Assembly: GCA_943846685.1 (NCBI GenBank)
Contig: OX044363.1
Span: 2,015,386-2,079,385, forward strand
Direction: 5' to 3'
DNA: 64,000 bases
Source of the DNA: an uncultured Pseudomonadales bacterium
GTDB lineage: Bacteria > Pseudomonadota > Gammaproteobacteria > Pseudomonadales > Porticoccaceae
Under the pieces are notes generated by a model. It saw only the letters and a list, made by a program, of their open reading frames with translations, had not been told where the DNA came from and did no database searches. A program made the translations under genes and the position numbers. Numbering within the stretch: position 1 is the first letter of the stretch; each line of letters starts with the position of its first letter. Shown piece after piece: positions 1 to 8,888 of the stretch.

Positions 1-294
1 AATATCATTTTCTGTGGCTTTGATTTTAACCAGCATCAGCTCGCGTTCAATATACGAACCGACGGTCAAATCAACTACCTTAATCGTATCAATCAGCTTA
101 TGCAGCTGTTTGACGATCTGCTCAGCCATATGATCATCGCCCTGCGTTGTCAGTGTTAAACGCGACAGGGTGTCATCATCCGTAGGGGCAACCGTCAAAG
201 TGTCGATATTATACCCGCGCTGGGCAAATAGACCGACAACTCTCGACAGAGCACCTGACTCATTTTCCAAAAGAATAGAGATTATCCGTTTCAT
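1..294 (-). CDS. ilvN: Acetolactate synthase small (regulatory) subunit, partial
   Basis: Regulatory subunit of acetohydroxyacid synthase, the first common enzyme of valine, leucine and isoleucine synthesis in the cytoplasm. The visible 98 codons begin [20 protein letters not shown], the ACT-domain start typical of IlvN/IlvH, followed by [20 protein letters not shown], where the valine-effector site lies in this family. The C-terminus runs off the left edge. The ATG shares one base with the TAA of ilvB (TAATG), so translation is almost certainly coupled to the catalytic subunit. It may equally be called ilvH. Confidence 0.95.
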   Translation of the reverse strand, partial: MKRIISILLENESGALSRVVGLFAQRGYNIDTLTVAPTDDDTLSRLTLTTQGDDHMAEQIVKQLHKLIDTIKVVDLTVGSYIERELMLVKIKATENDI

Positions 295-2030
295 TAGGTT
301 CTCTCCGTCTTGTTTAACCACAGATCGCGCATGGAACCACCAGGCATTTGCATGGGGTATACATGCTCAGAGCGATCAACATCAATATCCATAAATACCA
401 CGCGATCTTTCATCGCAAAGCACTCACGCATCTTCTCTTCGAGGTCATCAATATGGGTAATTTTCATGCCCACATGGCCATAGGCCTCGGCCAACTTTAC
501 AAAGTCCGGCAGTGAATCCTCGTAGACGCTCTCGGAGTAGCGGCTGCTGTAATTCATATCCTGCCACTGGCGAACCATACCCAGAGCAGCATTATTCAGA
601 TTGATAATTTTTACCGGCAGATTGTGCTGACTGCAGGTGGACAGCTCCTGAATATTCATCTGGATACTGCCTTCACCGGTAACACAGGCAACCGCCTTGT
701 CCGGGAACGCCAACTGGCAACCCATAGCTGCAGGCAGGCCAAAGCCCATAGTGCCGAGACCGCCGGAATTGATCCAGGTGCGCGGCTTATCAAAAAGATA
801 ATACTGTGCAGCAAACATCTGATGCTGACCAACATCGGTGGTAATAATCGCCTCACCATTGGTGATCTTGTAGAGCATCTTGATAACATCCTGGGGCTTG
901 ATGCAGTTACCGGAGCTCTCCTCATAGCGCGATGCGGTATAAATACCTTTGTCAGCGCGCCACTGATCGAGCTGAACCCACCATTCGGCAATCGCTTCTG
1001 CATCTGGCTCAATAGCCATCTGCTCACTGAGACTATTCATCTCATCGAGAACCGAAGTACAGGTTCCAACAATAGGAATATGCGCATCGATATTTTTCGA
1101 TATTGAGGTGGGATCAACATCCACATGAATAATCGTTGCATGGGGGCAGAACTTGTCCAGATCGTTGGTTACCCGATCATCAAAGCGCGCGCCAATGGCG
1201 AAAATAACATCCGCATGGTGCATCGCCGTATTGGCTTCAAAAGTACCGTGCATACCCAACATACCCAGATACTGTCGGTCAGTACCCGGATATCCACCGA
1301 GACCCATCAATGTATTGGTCACCGGGAAGTTCAGTTTCTGCGCCAGAGCGGTCAACTGCTCTGAGGCATTATCCAAAACAACACCACCGCCGGCATAGAT
1401 AACCGGACGTTTGGCTTGAATAAGCGTTTTAACCGCACGCTTAATCTGCCCACGGTGACCTTTGTCAGTGGGCTGATAGGAGCGCATCTTCACTTGATCG
1501 GGGTAACTGTAAGGAACCTTGTAACTGGGGTCGGTAACATCTTTAGGGATGTCGACAACAACCGGCCCCGGGCGACCCGTGGAGGCAATATAGTAGGCCT
1601 TAGCAATAGTCTCGGCTATATCTTCAGCGCGAGTTACCAAAAAGCTGTGCTTAACGATTGGACGGGAAACACCGACCATATCGGTTTCCTGGAAGGCATC
1701 CTGACCAATCTTGGTCAGTGGAACCTGTCCAGAGATAACCACCAGGGGAATAGAGTCCATATAGGCAGTGGCAATACCGGTAATCGCGTTGGTTGCACCT
1801 GGACCAGAGGTCACCAGGGCTGTACCCACCTCACCGGTAGAGCGAGAGTAGCCATCAGCAGCGTGAACCGCAGCCTGCTCATGACGAACTAGAATATGAT
1901 GTACGTCTTCCTGTCGATACAGGGCGTCGTAGATATGTAATGCAGCGCCGCCCGGGTAACCCCAGACATTCTTGATACCTGCATCTTTTAGCGCGCGGAT
2001 TAAAATTTCACCGCCGGAATAGAGTTCCAC
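294..2030 (-). CDS. ilvB: Acetolactate synthase large (catalytic) subunit
   Basis: ThDP- and FAD-dependent enzyme that condenses two pyruvates to acetolactate, or pyruvate with 2-oxobutyrate. The 578 aa length is normal for the family. The N-terminal ThDP domain contains [14 protein letters not shown] with the catalytic Glu near residue 50 and [20 protein letters not shown]. The C-terminal ThDP domain has [16 protein letters not shown] and then a pyrophosphate-binding Asn pair. The C-terminus ends [18 protein letters not shown], like Pseudomonas IlvI. The start is GTG, with AGGA six bases upstream. It heads the ilvB-ilvN pair behind a leader of about 220 nt. ilvI is an equally good name. Confidence 0.96.
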   Translation of the reverse strand: MELYSGGEILIRALKDAGIKNVWGYPGGAALHIYDALYRQEDVHHILVRHEQAAVHAADGYSRSTGEVGTALVTSGPGATNAITGIATAYMDSIPLVVISGQVPLTKIGQDAFQETDMVGVSRPIVKHSFLVTRAEDIAETIAKAYYIASTGRPGPVVVDIPKDVTDPSYKVPYSYPDQVKMRSYQPTDKGHRGQIKRAVKTLIQAKRPVIYAGGGVVLDNASEQLTALAQKLNFPVTNTLMGLGGYPGTDRQYLGMLGMHGTFEANTAMHHADVIFAIGARFDDRVTNDLDKFCPHATIIHVDVDPTSISKNIDAHIPIVGTCTSVLDEMNSLSEQMAIEPDAEAIAEWWVQLDQWRADKGIYTASRYEESSGNCIKPQDVIKMLYKITNGEAIITTDVGQHQMFAAQYYLFDKPRTWINSGGLGTMGFGLPAAMGCQLAFPDKAVACVTGEGSIQMNIQELSTCSQHNLPVKIINLNNAALGMVRQWQDMNYSSRYSESVYEDSLPDFVKLAEAYGHVGMKITHIDDLEEKMRECFAMKDRVVFMDIDVDRSEHVYPMQMPGGSMRDLWLNKTERT

Positions 2031-2383
2031 AATAAATCCTCACAAATAATAATATTTGGGACGTTTCGCAGTGGCAATTGGCTGTTACATCAGAAGTGAC
2101 GCCGCGATTGCGGCAAGTTCCAGTCACACGGGTAAGTGCTTTTTGACTGTAGCCGGCACATTGGATACTAGCGCCTTCGCTCTTGATGACCAGCGGCATG
2201 GATAACGCCTACCTGGTACTTTGTCCAAATTTCTGTAGCAATACGCACAGAACAGGCGCAATTTAACACTTTTTAAGCATTTTTCAAAGCGCGGCGAATT
2301 ATTTTCTGCTTAACCCCAATTCTAAAATCTATACTTGAAGCGATGGACAATCATTATGGATAGACTTTAAACAGGGATAGAGA
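2031..2383. other. Divergent intergenic region ilvB / DUF4124 gene
   Basis: About 350 bases between divergent genes. The minus strand carries the candidate ilvB promoter and leader. On the plus strand TATACT (2330–2335) could be a -10 for the DUF4124 gene, but no good -35 sits 17 bp upstream. A 63-codon minus-strand frame (2008–2199) overlaps the ilvB start and has no family resemblance. Confidence 0.5.
2260..2287 (-). promoter_or_regulatory. Candidate sigma70 promoter for ilvB-ilvN
   Basis: On the minus strand TTGAAA (2282–2287) and TAAATT (2260–2265) are separated by 16 bp. The -35 is 5/6 and the -10 is 4/6 of consensus. This would give a leader of roughly 220 nt before the GTG of ilvB, long enough for attenuation, but I see no clear terminator hairpin with a U-run in it. 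Confidence 0.35.
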
Positions 2384-2833
2384 ATGAAATCAGCTTTAAC
2401 AATCGCCTGCTTGGTGGCGCTCAGCAGCATTTCAGCAACAGCTTTAGCGGATAAATATTACAAATGGATCGATCAGGATGGGGTTACTCATTACAGCGAA
2501 ACCAGACCGGCCAATACACCGACAACGCTGATTAGGGTAAAAGCCGGTACTGCCAGCGCTGAAAACTCTGCCATGCTGTCTGCAGCAACCTCAACGGACA
2601 GCAGCAAAAACGTCCCAGAATTGGAAAACCCCCAGCCAACAGAGCAGCAGTTAAAGGTGCAACGCAGCAACTGCGCTAAGGCGAGTAGAAAATTAATCGC
2701 ATTGGAAAATGCTGGGCGAGTTCGTCAGTTGGATGAGCAGACCGGTGAGTACCGCTATCTACCAAATAAGGAAAAACTCGAAGAAATTTCTAAAATGCGT
2801 GAATACTTGCGATCCAACTGCCAGGGCAGATAG
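2384..2833 (+). CDS. DUF4124 domain-containing secreted protein
   Basis: Small exported protein of 149 aa. Residues 1–22 form a Sec signal peptide (MKSALTIACLVALSS… ending ATALA). It is followed by the DUF4124 signature YYKWIDQDGVTHYSETRPA, a short beta-rich module common in periplasmic proteins of gammaproteobacteria. The rest is Ser/Glu-rich with a basic, helical C-terminus containing two cysteines, one near each end of that segment. A purine-rich RBS (GGGATAGAGA) precedes the ATG. It stands alone on the plus strand between ilvB and panD. The function of the family is unknown to me. Confidence 0.85.
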   Translation: MKSALTIACLVALSSISATALADKYYKWIDQDGVTHYSETRPANTPTTLIRVKAGTASAENSAMLSAATSTDSSKNVPELENPQPTEQQLKVQRSNCAKASRKLIALENAGRVRQLDEQTGEYRYLPNKEKLEEISKMREYLRSNCQGR

Positions 2834-2859
2834 GTTTCAACCACCGACTAAAAACTTAC

Positions 2860-3243
2860 TTACTCGGCCAGCTGGGTGGGAATAGTATTGGTTGAGCGCT
2901 CAACTGTATTGTCGGCATTTAGATAGACCAACTTGGGCTTGTGTTGTTCAGCTTCCTGAGCGGTGAGTTGGCCGTAGGTAGCAATAATAATTCTGTCGCC
3001 AACCTGACACTTGCGAGCCGCAGCACCGTTGATGGAAATAATCCCCGAGCCGGGCTCGGCAACAATAATATAGGTGGTAAAGCGCTCGCCATTGGTTACG
3101 TTGTAGATATCAATCTGTTCAAATTCCTGCATCCCTGACATTTTCAGTAAGTCCGCATCAATGGCACAGGAACCGTCATACCAGAGCTCTGCCTGAGTCA
3201 CCGACGCCATATGTAATTTAGCTTTTAAAAATGTAGATAACAC
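2860..3243 (-). CDS. panD: Aspartate 1-decarboxylase
   Basis: Pyruvoyl enzyme converting L-aspartate to beta-alanine for pantothenate and CoA synthesis. The 127 aa length is normal. The self-cleavage site Gly24-Ser25 is present in [11 protein letters not shown]. Lys9, Arg54 and Tyr58, the substrate and catalytic residues of the E. coli enzyme, are at the same positions, and NGAAA follows. It lies downstream of panC on the same strand with an 87-bp gap, so dnaB, panC and panD may be transcribed together. Confidence 0.96.
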   Translation of the reverse strand: MLSTFLKAKLHMASVTQAELWYDGSCAIDADLLKMSGMQEFEQIDIYNVTNGERFTTYIIVAEPGSGIISINGAAARKCQVGDRIIIATYGQLTAQEAEQHKPKLVYLNADNTVERSTNTIPTQLAE

Positions 3244-3330
3244 TCACAATCTCCGTTTAAATTTCTTTCAGCTTATCAAGCAAATTTAGATCAGTCGCCG
3301 GGCTATTATCAGCGAACTATCACCAGTGCA

Positions 3331-4179
3331 TTAAAGATTAATACTTAAATTATCGATCAGACGGGCCGCACTGGTAAAAATGGCACCAAGAATGGTAATT
3401 TCAAGATCATCTTCAGCCGCGGGATTTAAAGTTCTGCTGTTGCTAACTGTAATATAGTCGGTTTTAAACCCGGCATCAGCAACCCGTTGAATCGCCGTCG
3501 CCTCCAACTCAGTAAAGTTGCGCGCGCCACCCACAATCTGCTCGGCAATCCACTCCAGACTCTGCTTGAGCACAACCACATTGGGGCGCTCTTCATCGGT
3601 AATATAGGCATTACGCGAACTCATTGCCAAACCATCGGTTTCTCGGTGAATCGGTGCCGCGGTGATCTGCACCGGCATACACAGATCCTCAGCCATACGG
3701 CGAATCACCGCCAACTGCTGATAGTCTTTAATACCAAAGATAGCCTCATCCGGCTGCACAATATTGAATAGCTTGGTAACCACCGTGGTCACCCCTTCAA
3801 AATGTCCTGGGCGGCTCGCGCCACAGAGTACATCGGTCATACTCGGGCAGATCACGCGACTCTGAGTATCGAGTCCATTGGGGTACATCTCAGTATCGTC
3901 GGGATGGAAAAGGTAGTCACAACCGGCATCGCGAAGTTTGTCGCAGTCGAGCTGATAGGTGCGTGGGTATTTATCCCAATCTTCATTGAGACCAAACTGC
4001 AGAGCATTGACAAAGATAGAGCAGACAACAATATCGCAGCTGCTGCGAGCCTGTTCAACCAGTGCCAGATGGCCATCGTGGAGGTTGCCCATGGTCGGCA
4101 CAAAGCCAATCCGTAAGCCGTCGAGGCGATTGACTCTTAAAGCATCTCGAAGACCACTGACGGTGTGGAAAACTCTCAT
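3331..4179 (-). CDS. panC: Pantothenate synthetase (pantoate–beta-alanine ligase)
   Basis: ATP-dependent ligase joining pantoate and beta-alanine; it uses the PanD product made next door. The nucleotide-binding motif [14 protein letters not shown] carries the HIGH-like signature, and [10 protein letters not shown] is the second conserved block. I chose ATG at 4177–4179 (282 aa, close to the E. coli length) because AGGA sits nine bases upstream of it. The in-frame TTG at 4186–4188 directly abuts that AGGA and is a poor start. The C-terminal dimer domain looks complete. Confidence 0.95.
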   Translation of the reverse strand: MRVFHTVSGLRDALRVNRLDGLRIGFVPTMGNLHDGHLALVEQARSSCDIVVCSIFVNALQFGLNEDWDKYPRTYQLDCDKLRDAGCDYLFHPDDTEMYPNGLDTQSRVICPSMTDVLCGASRPGHFEGVTTVVTKLFNIVQPDEAIFGIKDYQQLAVIRRMAEDLCMPVQITAAPIHRETDGLAMSSRNAYITDEERPNVVVLKQSLEWIAEQIVGGARNFTELEATAIQRVADAGFKTDYITVSNSRTLNPAAEDDLEITILGAIFTSAARLIDNLSINL

Positions 4180-4219
4180 GATTAACAATCCTGAATATTA
4201 AGGGCTTAAGCTAAAAGAC

Positions 4220-5668
4220 TTAATCTTCGACGAAGTAATCGCCAGCCAGATCTTCAAATCTAGTGTATTTACCCAAAAACGCCAGACGACAGGTGCCAAT
4301 AGGGCCATTTCTCTGCTTGCCGATAATAATTTCAGCGCTGCCCTTGTCGGGACTGTCTTCGTTGTAAACCTCATCGCGATAGAGGAAGACAATAACATCG
4401 GCATCCTGCTCAATCGCACCAGATTCACGCAGATCCGAGTTTATCGGACGCTTATTGGGTCGCTGCTCGAGATTACGACTGAGCTGCGATAGTGCAATCA
4501 TCGGACATTCATATTCTCGCGCCATATTCTTTAATTCACGGGAAATCTGCGAGATCTCCTGAACACGACCTTCACCCGGGTTGCTACCACTCATCAACTG
4601 CAGGTAATCGACCATAATCATGCCCGGCTGAGCCTGCTTGTTAAGCGCTTCCATATCCGCCGGGGTGTCCGAACCGTGTTCCTTATGCCAGGCCTGACGC
4701 AGCTGCTCCACGCGCTCGCGGGTAAATGTCTTGATTTGGTTGCGCATCTCCAGTGGTGTGATACCGGAGGTGTCATCAATAAATAAGGGGCGGTCTTTCA
4801 ATCGCTGGGCGGCGCTACTGAGGCGCGGCCAATCATCTTCGGTGAGGTTGCCCGAGCGCATACGAGTTTGGTCTATCTTTCCGATCGACGAAAGAAGTCG
4901 AATAATCAACTGGCTGGCGGGCATCTCCAGAGAGAACACCAACACCGGTCGGTCTTGATGCAATGTCGCGTGCTCGACCATATTCATCGCAAATGCGGTC
5001 TTACCCATCGAGGGTCGACCGGCGACAATCACCAGGTCTGAATGCTGCCAACCCGAGGTCATGCCGTCGAGATCTTTAAAGCCAGTGCTCAAACCAGTGA
5101 TATCAGCATCATTTCTAAACAGCTCGTCAAGGCGTTCAACAGCCTCTTTCAGCAGCGAGTTAACTTCTTTAAAACCGCCTTTTTTCGGGCGATTTTCAAT
5201 AATTTCCTGCAGCCGGCTCTCAGCTTCAGCGAGCAGTTTTGAGCTATCCCAACCCAGTGGGTTATAACCTTTACGAACAATATCGCTGGCCGCACCAATT
5301 AGCTGACGAACAATTGAGCGCTCGAGAACGATCTGGGTATAGGCTTGGATATTCGCCGAGCTCGGCGTGCTGCTGGCAAGATCTACCAGATATTCAGCGC
5401 CGCCAATACTGGCAAGTTCATTGCTGTTCTGCAGTGACTCACTGAGGGTAATCGGATCGAAGGGCTGACCGGCCTCGGCGAGACTGGTCATGGCGTTAAA
5501 AATTAACTGGTGGTCTGTATTGTAAAAATCGCTATCGGCGATGACCGCAGCAATCGAATCGAAGGCATCATTTTTCAGCATCAATCCGCCAAGCACGGCC
5601 TGCTCTGCCTCTACCGAATGAGGGAGTGGCTGACTGGCGGCTGGCTCTGCAAACAATGCTTCGTTCAT
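4220..5668 (-). CDS. dnaB: Replicative DNA helicase DnaB
   Basis: Hexameric 5'-3' helicase of the replication fork, 482 aa. The N-terminal primase-interacting domain starts at PHSVEAEQAVLGGLML. The RecA-like ATPase domain has Walker A AGRPSMGKTAFAMN, Walker B MIMVDYLQLM, and the C-terminal arginine-finger region ending ADVIVFLYRDEVY. It lies between the rplI operon terminator and panC, as in related gammaproteobacteria where dnaB follows rplI. No intein or insertion is present. Confidence 0.97.
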   Translation of the reverse strand: MNEALFAEPAASQPLPHSVEAEQAVLGGLMLKNDAFDSIAAVIADSDFYNTDHQLIFNAMTSLAEAGQPFDPITLSESLQNSNELASIGGAEYLVDLASSTPSSANIQAYTQIVLERSIVRQLIGAASDIVRKGYNPLGWDSSKLLAEAESRLQEIIENRPKKGGFKEVNSLLKEAVERLDELFRNDADITGLSTGFKDLDGMTSGWQHSDLVIVAGRPSMGKTAFAMNMVEHATLHQDRPVLVFSLEMPASQLIIRLLSSIGKIDQTRMRSGNLTEDDWPRLSSAAQRLKDRPLFIDDTSGITPLEMRNQIKTFTRERVEQLRQAWHKEHGSDTPADMEALNKQAQPGMIMVDYLQLMSGSNPGEGRVQEISQISRELKNMAREYECPMIALSQLSRNLEQRPNKRPINSDLRESGAIEQDADVIVFLYRDEVYNEDSPDKGSAEIIIGKQRNGPIGTCRLAFLGKYTRFEDLAGDYFVED

Positions 5669-5716
5669 TTCTTAATATACTGACCTAGTTCTGCTGACAA
5701 AATAGTGCGGAGATAC

Positions 5717-5756
5717 AAAAACGGCACTGCATCTTATTCAGAAGCAGTGCCGTTTT
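5717..5756 (-). terminator. Rho-independent terminator of the rpsF–rplI operon
   Basis: The arms AAAACGGCACTGC and GCAGTGCCGTTTT form a perfect 13-bp stem around a 13-nt loop. On the minus strand the stem is followed by a T-run. It lies 31 bp after the rplI stop and before dnaB. Confidence 0.9.
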
Positions 5757-5786
5757 GCAATAAATTTACCCGGATTAGTCGGGGAT

Positions 5787-6236
5787 TTATTCAGCTTCAA
5801 CCACGATGCTGATGTTTTGAACAACATCTACGTGCAGTTGACACTCAACAGTAAACTCGCCAACAAAACGGATTGGACCTTCTGGCATATTGATTTCACT
5901 CTTGTTGATATCACCACCAGCGGCAGCAATCGCCTCTTCCAGTTCACGGACACCCACTGAACCGAACAGCTTGCCTTCATCACCAGCAATTGCAGTGATA
6001 GTGATAGCACCCAGAGCTTCGAGCAACTTAGCTCGGCCTTCGGCGCGAACCAACTTGTCAGCTGCATTGGCTTCGAGCTCTGCACGACGCAGTTCGAATG
6101 CCGCAGAATTCGCTTCAGTAGCGAAAACAGCTTTGCCCTGTGGAATCAGGTAGTTGCGACCAAAACCAGCTTTAACATTAGCTCTGTCACCAATACCACC
6201 CAACTTACCAATTTTTTCTAAAAGAATGACTTCCAT
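5787..6236 (-). CDS. rplI: 50S ribosomal protein bL9
   Basis: Large-subunit protein of 149 aa that binds 23S rRNA near the base of the L1 stalk. The N-terminal signature MEVILLEKIGKLGGIGD is followed by VKAGFGRNYLIPQGKA, the conserved rRNA-binding loop, then a long central helix and the C-terminal domain. An RBS (GAGG) sits eight bases before the ATG. It is the last gene of the rpsF–rpsR–membrane protein–rplI operon and is followed by a strong terminator. Confidence 0.98.
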   Translation of the reverse strand: MEVILLEKIGKLGGIGDRANVKAGFGRNYLIPQGKAVFATEANSAAFELRRAELEANAADKLVRAEGRAKLLEALGAITITAIAGDEGKLFGSVGVRELEEAIAAAGGDINKSEINMPEGPIRFVGEFTVECQLHVDVVQNISIVVEAE

Positions 6237-6262
6237 CTTTATATCCTCGTTTCACACTTGGC

Positions 6263-7132
6263 TCAAGAGTTGCGATTTTTAAAGGCCGCAAGCCTAGAGC
6301 GTAAATTCAATATGCTATCAATCAACCCAAGACCGACTAGCACAGTACCTGTGGGGCCAATAAAAAACAGCCCGAAGTACATTAATCCAAGCCAGTGTGC
6401 GCCCATCCCCATCAATTTGACACTTGAGTGAACCACAGCCACACCGGCAATTAACAACGGCAGTGACAACAACTCAACCCAGGGTCTGTACTCAATGGGC
6501 AAACTCACACCAGCAATAACTAAAGCAATTAAGATAACCGCAACCGGCTTATCTAATCTAAATCCGTGAAATTCCTCTTGGAACCCGCCGGGATTAAATA
6601 GTAGCGCCTGCCACCATCTAGCAACAAACAGACCACAGGCTGCAGTGGAGCCAATTAACCAGGCAACTAAGCCCAGTACAAAGGTCCTATCGGGAGTAAA
6701 GTTAAGCTCTTCCGATATCTCTGCCTGTGCACTTATCTGTGCAAAAAACTCTGCGATTTTGGCAACCGCCAAATCGACATCAGCACTGGCAATAACGCCA
6801 AACAAGATAGCCGCTAAGGCGCTGGCTAATCCTGTGGCAATTAATGCCCACTGCCAGGATGCGGTGCTGCGTAAAACATTGGCAACAGCTGCAATCACCA
6901 CTAGAGCCGCTAAGGGCACCAGTACGATCAGAGGACTGACATCACTGGCCATATACAGCGCCAGCCAGGGCAATACTGCCCACAGTGTAACAATCAATCC
7001 TTCTGAACTATCTTTTCGCAGTGATACCAGACCAATTGTTGCCGGACTTACCAGAGGCAACAACCAACCAAATAAAGCCACACCACATGCCTGAGCACGC
7101 CCGCGCATAATAATTTCAGCAAGGGCTCGCAA
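6263..7132 (-). CDS. Integral membrane protein, DUF2232/YybS-like
   Basis: Multi-pass inner-membrane protein of 289 aa with about eight hydrophobic segments and no obvious catalytic motif. Its position between rpsR and rplI matches the conserved membrane-protein gene at the same place in Pseudomonas. The start appears to be TTG at 7130–7132, supported by AGAGG eight bases upstream; an ATG eight codons further in is the alternative. Co-transcription with ribosomal protein genes suggests a role linked to growth, but the function is not known. Confidence 0.8.
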   Translation of the reverse strand: MRALAEIIMRGRAQACGVALFGWLLPLVSPATIGLVSLRKDSSEGLIVTLWAVLPWLALYMASDVSPLIVLVPLAALVVIAAVANVLRSTASWQWALIATGLASALAAILFGVIASADVDLAVAKIAEFFAQISAQAEISEELNFTPDRTFVLGLVAWLIGSTAACGLFVARWWQALLFNPGGFQEEFHGFRLDKPVAVILIALVIAGVSLPIEYRPWVELLSLPLLIAGVAVVHSSVKLMGMGAHWLGLMYFGLFFIGPTGTVLVGLGLIDSILNLRSRLAAFKNRNS

Positions 7133-7147
7133 AGTTCTAACCTCTAA

Positions 7148-7375
7148 TTACTTATGACTATCAGTGTAAGGCAGCAACGCAATATAGCGAGCGCGCTTAA
7201 TAGCTTCTGATAGTTCACGCTGGTAGCGTGCTTTGGTTCCAGTGATACGGCTAGGAACAATCTTGCCGCTCTCGGAAACATAGCCTTTCAGCGTATCTAA
7301 ATCTTTATAATCGATTTCAGGGGCGCCTTCGGCACTGAAACGACAAAACTTACGACGACGTACAAACTTAGCCAT
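7148..7375 (-). CDS. rpsR: 30S ribosomal protein bS18
   Basis: Small-subunit protein of 75 aa that pairs with bS6 on the 30S platform. The sequence starts [17 protein letters not shown] and contains [20 protein letters not shown], a hallmark block of bS18, then [19 protein letters not shown]. Its ATG overlaps the rpsF stop (TAATG), so the two partners are translationally coupled. Confidence 0.98.
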   Translation of the reverse strand: MAKFVRRRKFCRFSAEGAPEIDYKDLDTLKGYVSESGKIVPSRITGTKARYQRELSEAIKRARYIALLPYTDSHK

Positions 7376-7884
7376 TATTCTTCTCCCTCTTTCGCTTCAG
7401 GCTGCGCTTCTGCAGCAACTTCTTCTGCCGCTGGCTCTTCAGCTGCAGGGGCTTCTGCTTCTGCTTTAGCCTTGGCTGCAGCATCTTCAGCAGCTTTAGC
7501 TTCATCAGCTTTCTGCTTGGCAGCAGCGCGACGCTCACGGGCTTCTTTATCCGCTTTGTCAGCATTCTCGACTTTCATAATCGGAGATTCAGCAGTAACA
7601 GCTTCATCGCGACGGATAACCAGACTGCGAAGAACCGCGTCGTTGTAACGGAAAGTAGAATTTAGCTCGTCGAGGACTTCCTGACCACATTCGACGTTCA
7701 TCAGAATGTAGTGAGCTTTGTGAATTTTGTTGATTGGGTAAGCCAGTTGACGGCGGCCCCAGTCTTCTTGACGGTGGATCTTGCCATTACCTGCTTCGAT
7801 AGAAGCAGTGTAGCGCTCGATCATACCGGAAACTTGTTCGCTCTGGTCCGGGTGGACTAGAAATACGATTTCATAGTGACGCAT
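7375..7884 (-). CDS. rpsF: 30S ribosomal protein bS6 with extended acidic tail
   Basis: Small-subunit protein that forms a dimer with bS18. Residues 1–100 are a normal bS6 fold ([18 protein letters not shown], then [17 protein letters not shown]). From about residue 105 the protein continues as a tail of some 65 residues, almost only Ala, Glu and Lys, giving 169 aa against about 131–135 in E. coli. Such tails are known targets of RimK-type glutamate ligation in E. coli; whether that applies here is not shown. It heads the operon behind a good promoter. Confidence 0.97.
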   Translation of the reverse strand: MRHYEIVFLVHPDQSEQVSGMIERYTASIEAGNGKIHRQEDWGRRQLAYPINKIHKAHYILMNVECGQEVLDELNSTFRYNDAVLRSLVIRRDEAVTAESPIMKVENADKADKEARERRAAAKQKADEAKAAEDAAAKAKAEAEAPAAEEPAAEEVAAEAQPEAKEGEE

Positions 7885-7906
7885 TGTATCTCCTCAAGGG
7901 TTAAAA

Positions 7907-7943
7907 GCTTCCCACTAACGACATTAGGTCGCTGTAGTGAAGC
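7907..7943 (-). promoter_or_regulatory. rpsF: Leader hairpin before rpsF, candidate S6:S18 autoregulatory element
   Basis: On the minus strand the leader RNA can fold into a long hairpin. Outer arms GCTTC/GAAGC, middle arms ACTA/TAGT with an unpaired GG, an internal CAG, inner arms CGAC/GTCG and a CTAAT loop. It ends about 22 nt before the rpsF ATG. Leader hairpins bound by the S6:S18 complex are established for rpsF mRNAs in several phyla. The match is by position and shape, not by a confirmed consensus. Confidence 0.45.
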
Positions 7944-7985
7944 AAGGAGTGCCCGGATTTATACCCGGACGCTGTAAGGCGCGCT

Positions 7986-8014
7986 ATTGTAGAGAGTTGC
8001 CCTGCGCGTTGCAA
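7986..8014 (-). promoter_or_regulatory. sigma70 promoter of the rpsF operon
   Basis: On the minus strand TTGCAA (8009–8014) and TACAAT (7986–7991) are separated by exactly 17 bp. The downstream discriminator AGCGCGCC is GC-rich, the kind seen at promoters under stringent control. It gives a leader of about 95 nt containing the hairpin described separately. Confidence 0.75.
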
Positions 8015-8104
8015 CAGGCAATTTAGGCTGTTTTACAGGGCCTTGTCAGGGGTCTTTTCAAGAGTCTTTTAATAAGAGTTTTAACTTGCAATTTAAAGAA
8101 TACT

Positions 8105-8722
8105 TTAACGGAGCTTCTCAGTCTTTTTATGGGCTGTATTGGCGGCTGAATCAGAATAGCGCCCAAGGCTTAGTATCGACAGCACATCGGTGCGCGGCCG
8201 ATCGAGAACCGAGGTGATCGCCATCTCTTCAAAAGCCACCACAATATGAAAGATAATCACCGCCTGAAAGAACAGATCCCAATCGAGCAGTATCAGGCTA
8301 TAAAAGGCTGGCGCCATCAGCACCGCCGCAGTCTTGGCTCCTAGCGTGTGATAGCTGGGGTACTCGCCAAATTTATTGAACGCATAGGCGACTGGCACTA
8401 TAAAGGAGAGGGTTGCCGCAACCACAAACCACAGCTGCTCAGCGAACACCTCAGGCCAGATCCAATAGAGCCCCAAAATCATCGCACCGTAAGTCAGTAC
8501 ATCGCCCCAACTATCCAGCTTTGCGCCGAGATCGGTTATTTGATTTAACTTTCGCGCCAGATAACCATCGAAGACATCACTGAGTAGCGATACCGCGAGA
8601 ACCACCAAAAAGGCCTGTGCTTTAGCATTAACAGCCAGACCGATCAGAACCGGTACCAGAACCAGCCTAGTCATACTCAGCATATTCGGCACTGAGTAGA
8701 GTGTTTCTTTTTTTCGATCCAT
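8105..8722 (-). CDS. CDP-alcohol phosphatidyltransferase family protein
   Basis: Inner-membrane enzyme of 205 aa that would transfer a phosphatidyl group from CDP-diacylglycerol to an alcohol. The family motif is complete: SDVFDGYLARKLNQ followed by DLGAKLDSWGD, giving D-x2-D-G-x2-A-R-x8-G-x3-D-x3-D. Several hydrophobic segments surround it. Substrate is not clear; PgsA-like glycerol-phosphate and other head groups are possible. I prefer the ATG at 8720–8722, because the RBS GAGGG touches the first ATG (8726–8728) but is six bases from the second. It is monocistronic. Confidence 0.85.
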   Translation of the reverse strand: MDRKKETLYSVPNMLSMTRLVLVPVLIGLAVNAKAQAFLVVLAVSLLSDVFDGYLARKLNQITDLGAKLDSWGDVLTYGAMILGLYWIWPEVFAEQLWFVVAATLSFIVPVAYAFNKFGEYPSYHTLGAKTAAVLMAPAFYSLILLDWDLFFQAVIIFHIVVAFEEMAITSVLDRPRTDVLSILSLGRYSDSAANTAHKKTEKLR

Positions 8723-8888
8723 TGCCATCCCTCTTCCAATAGGCTCTTCAGTAACATCCCAAGCTAATATTACAGGCTATTTATGATTACATACTATTCT
8801 TTATTCCCGATAATTAGCATAGTTGAAAAACAGTGGAAATTTGGCCTAAATGAAAAAATCGCCAATATCCTCAGTCAGTTGACCAACA

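Noticed and set aside
2008-2199. 63-codon frame overlapping the ilvB start as a branched-chain leader peptide
   Set aside because: It contains a short ILLFV stretch but no run of Ile, Leu or Val codons, and no attenuator hairpin with a U-run follows. It most likely is leader sequence read in another frame.
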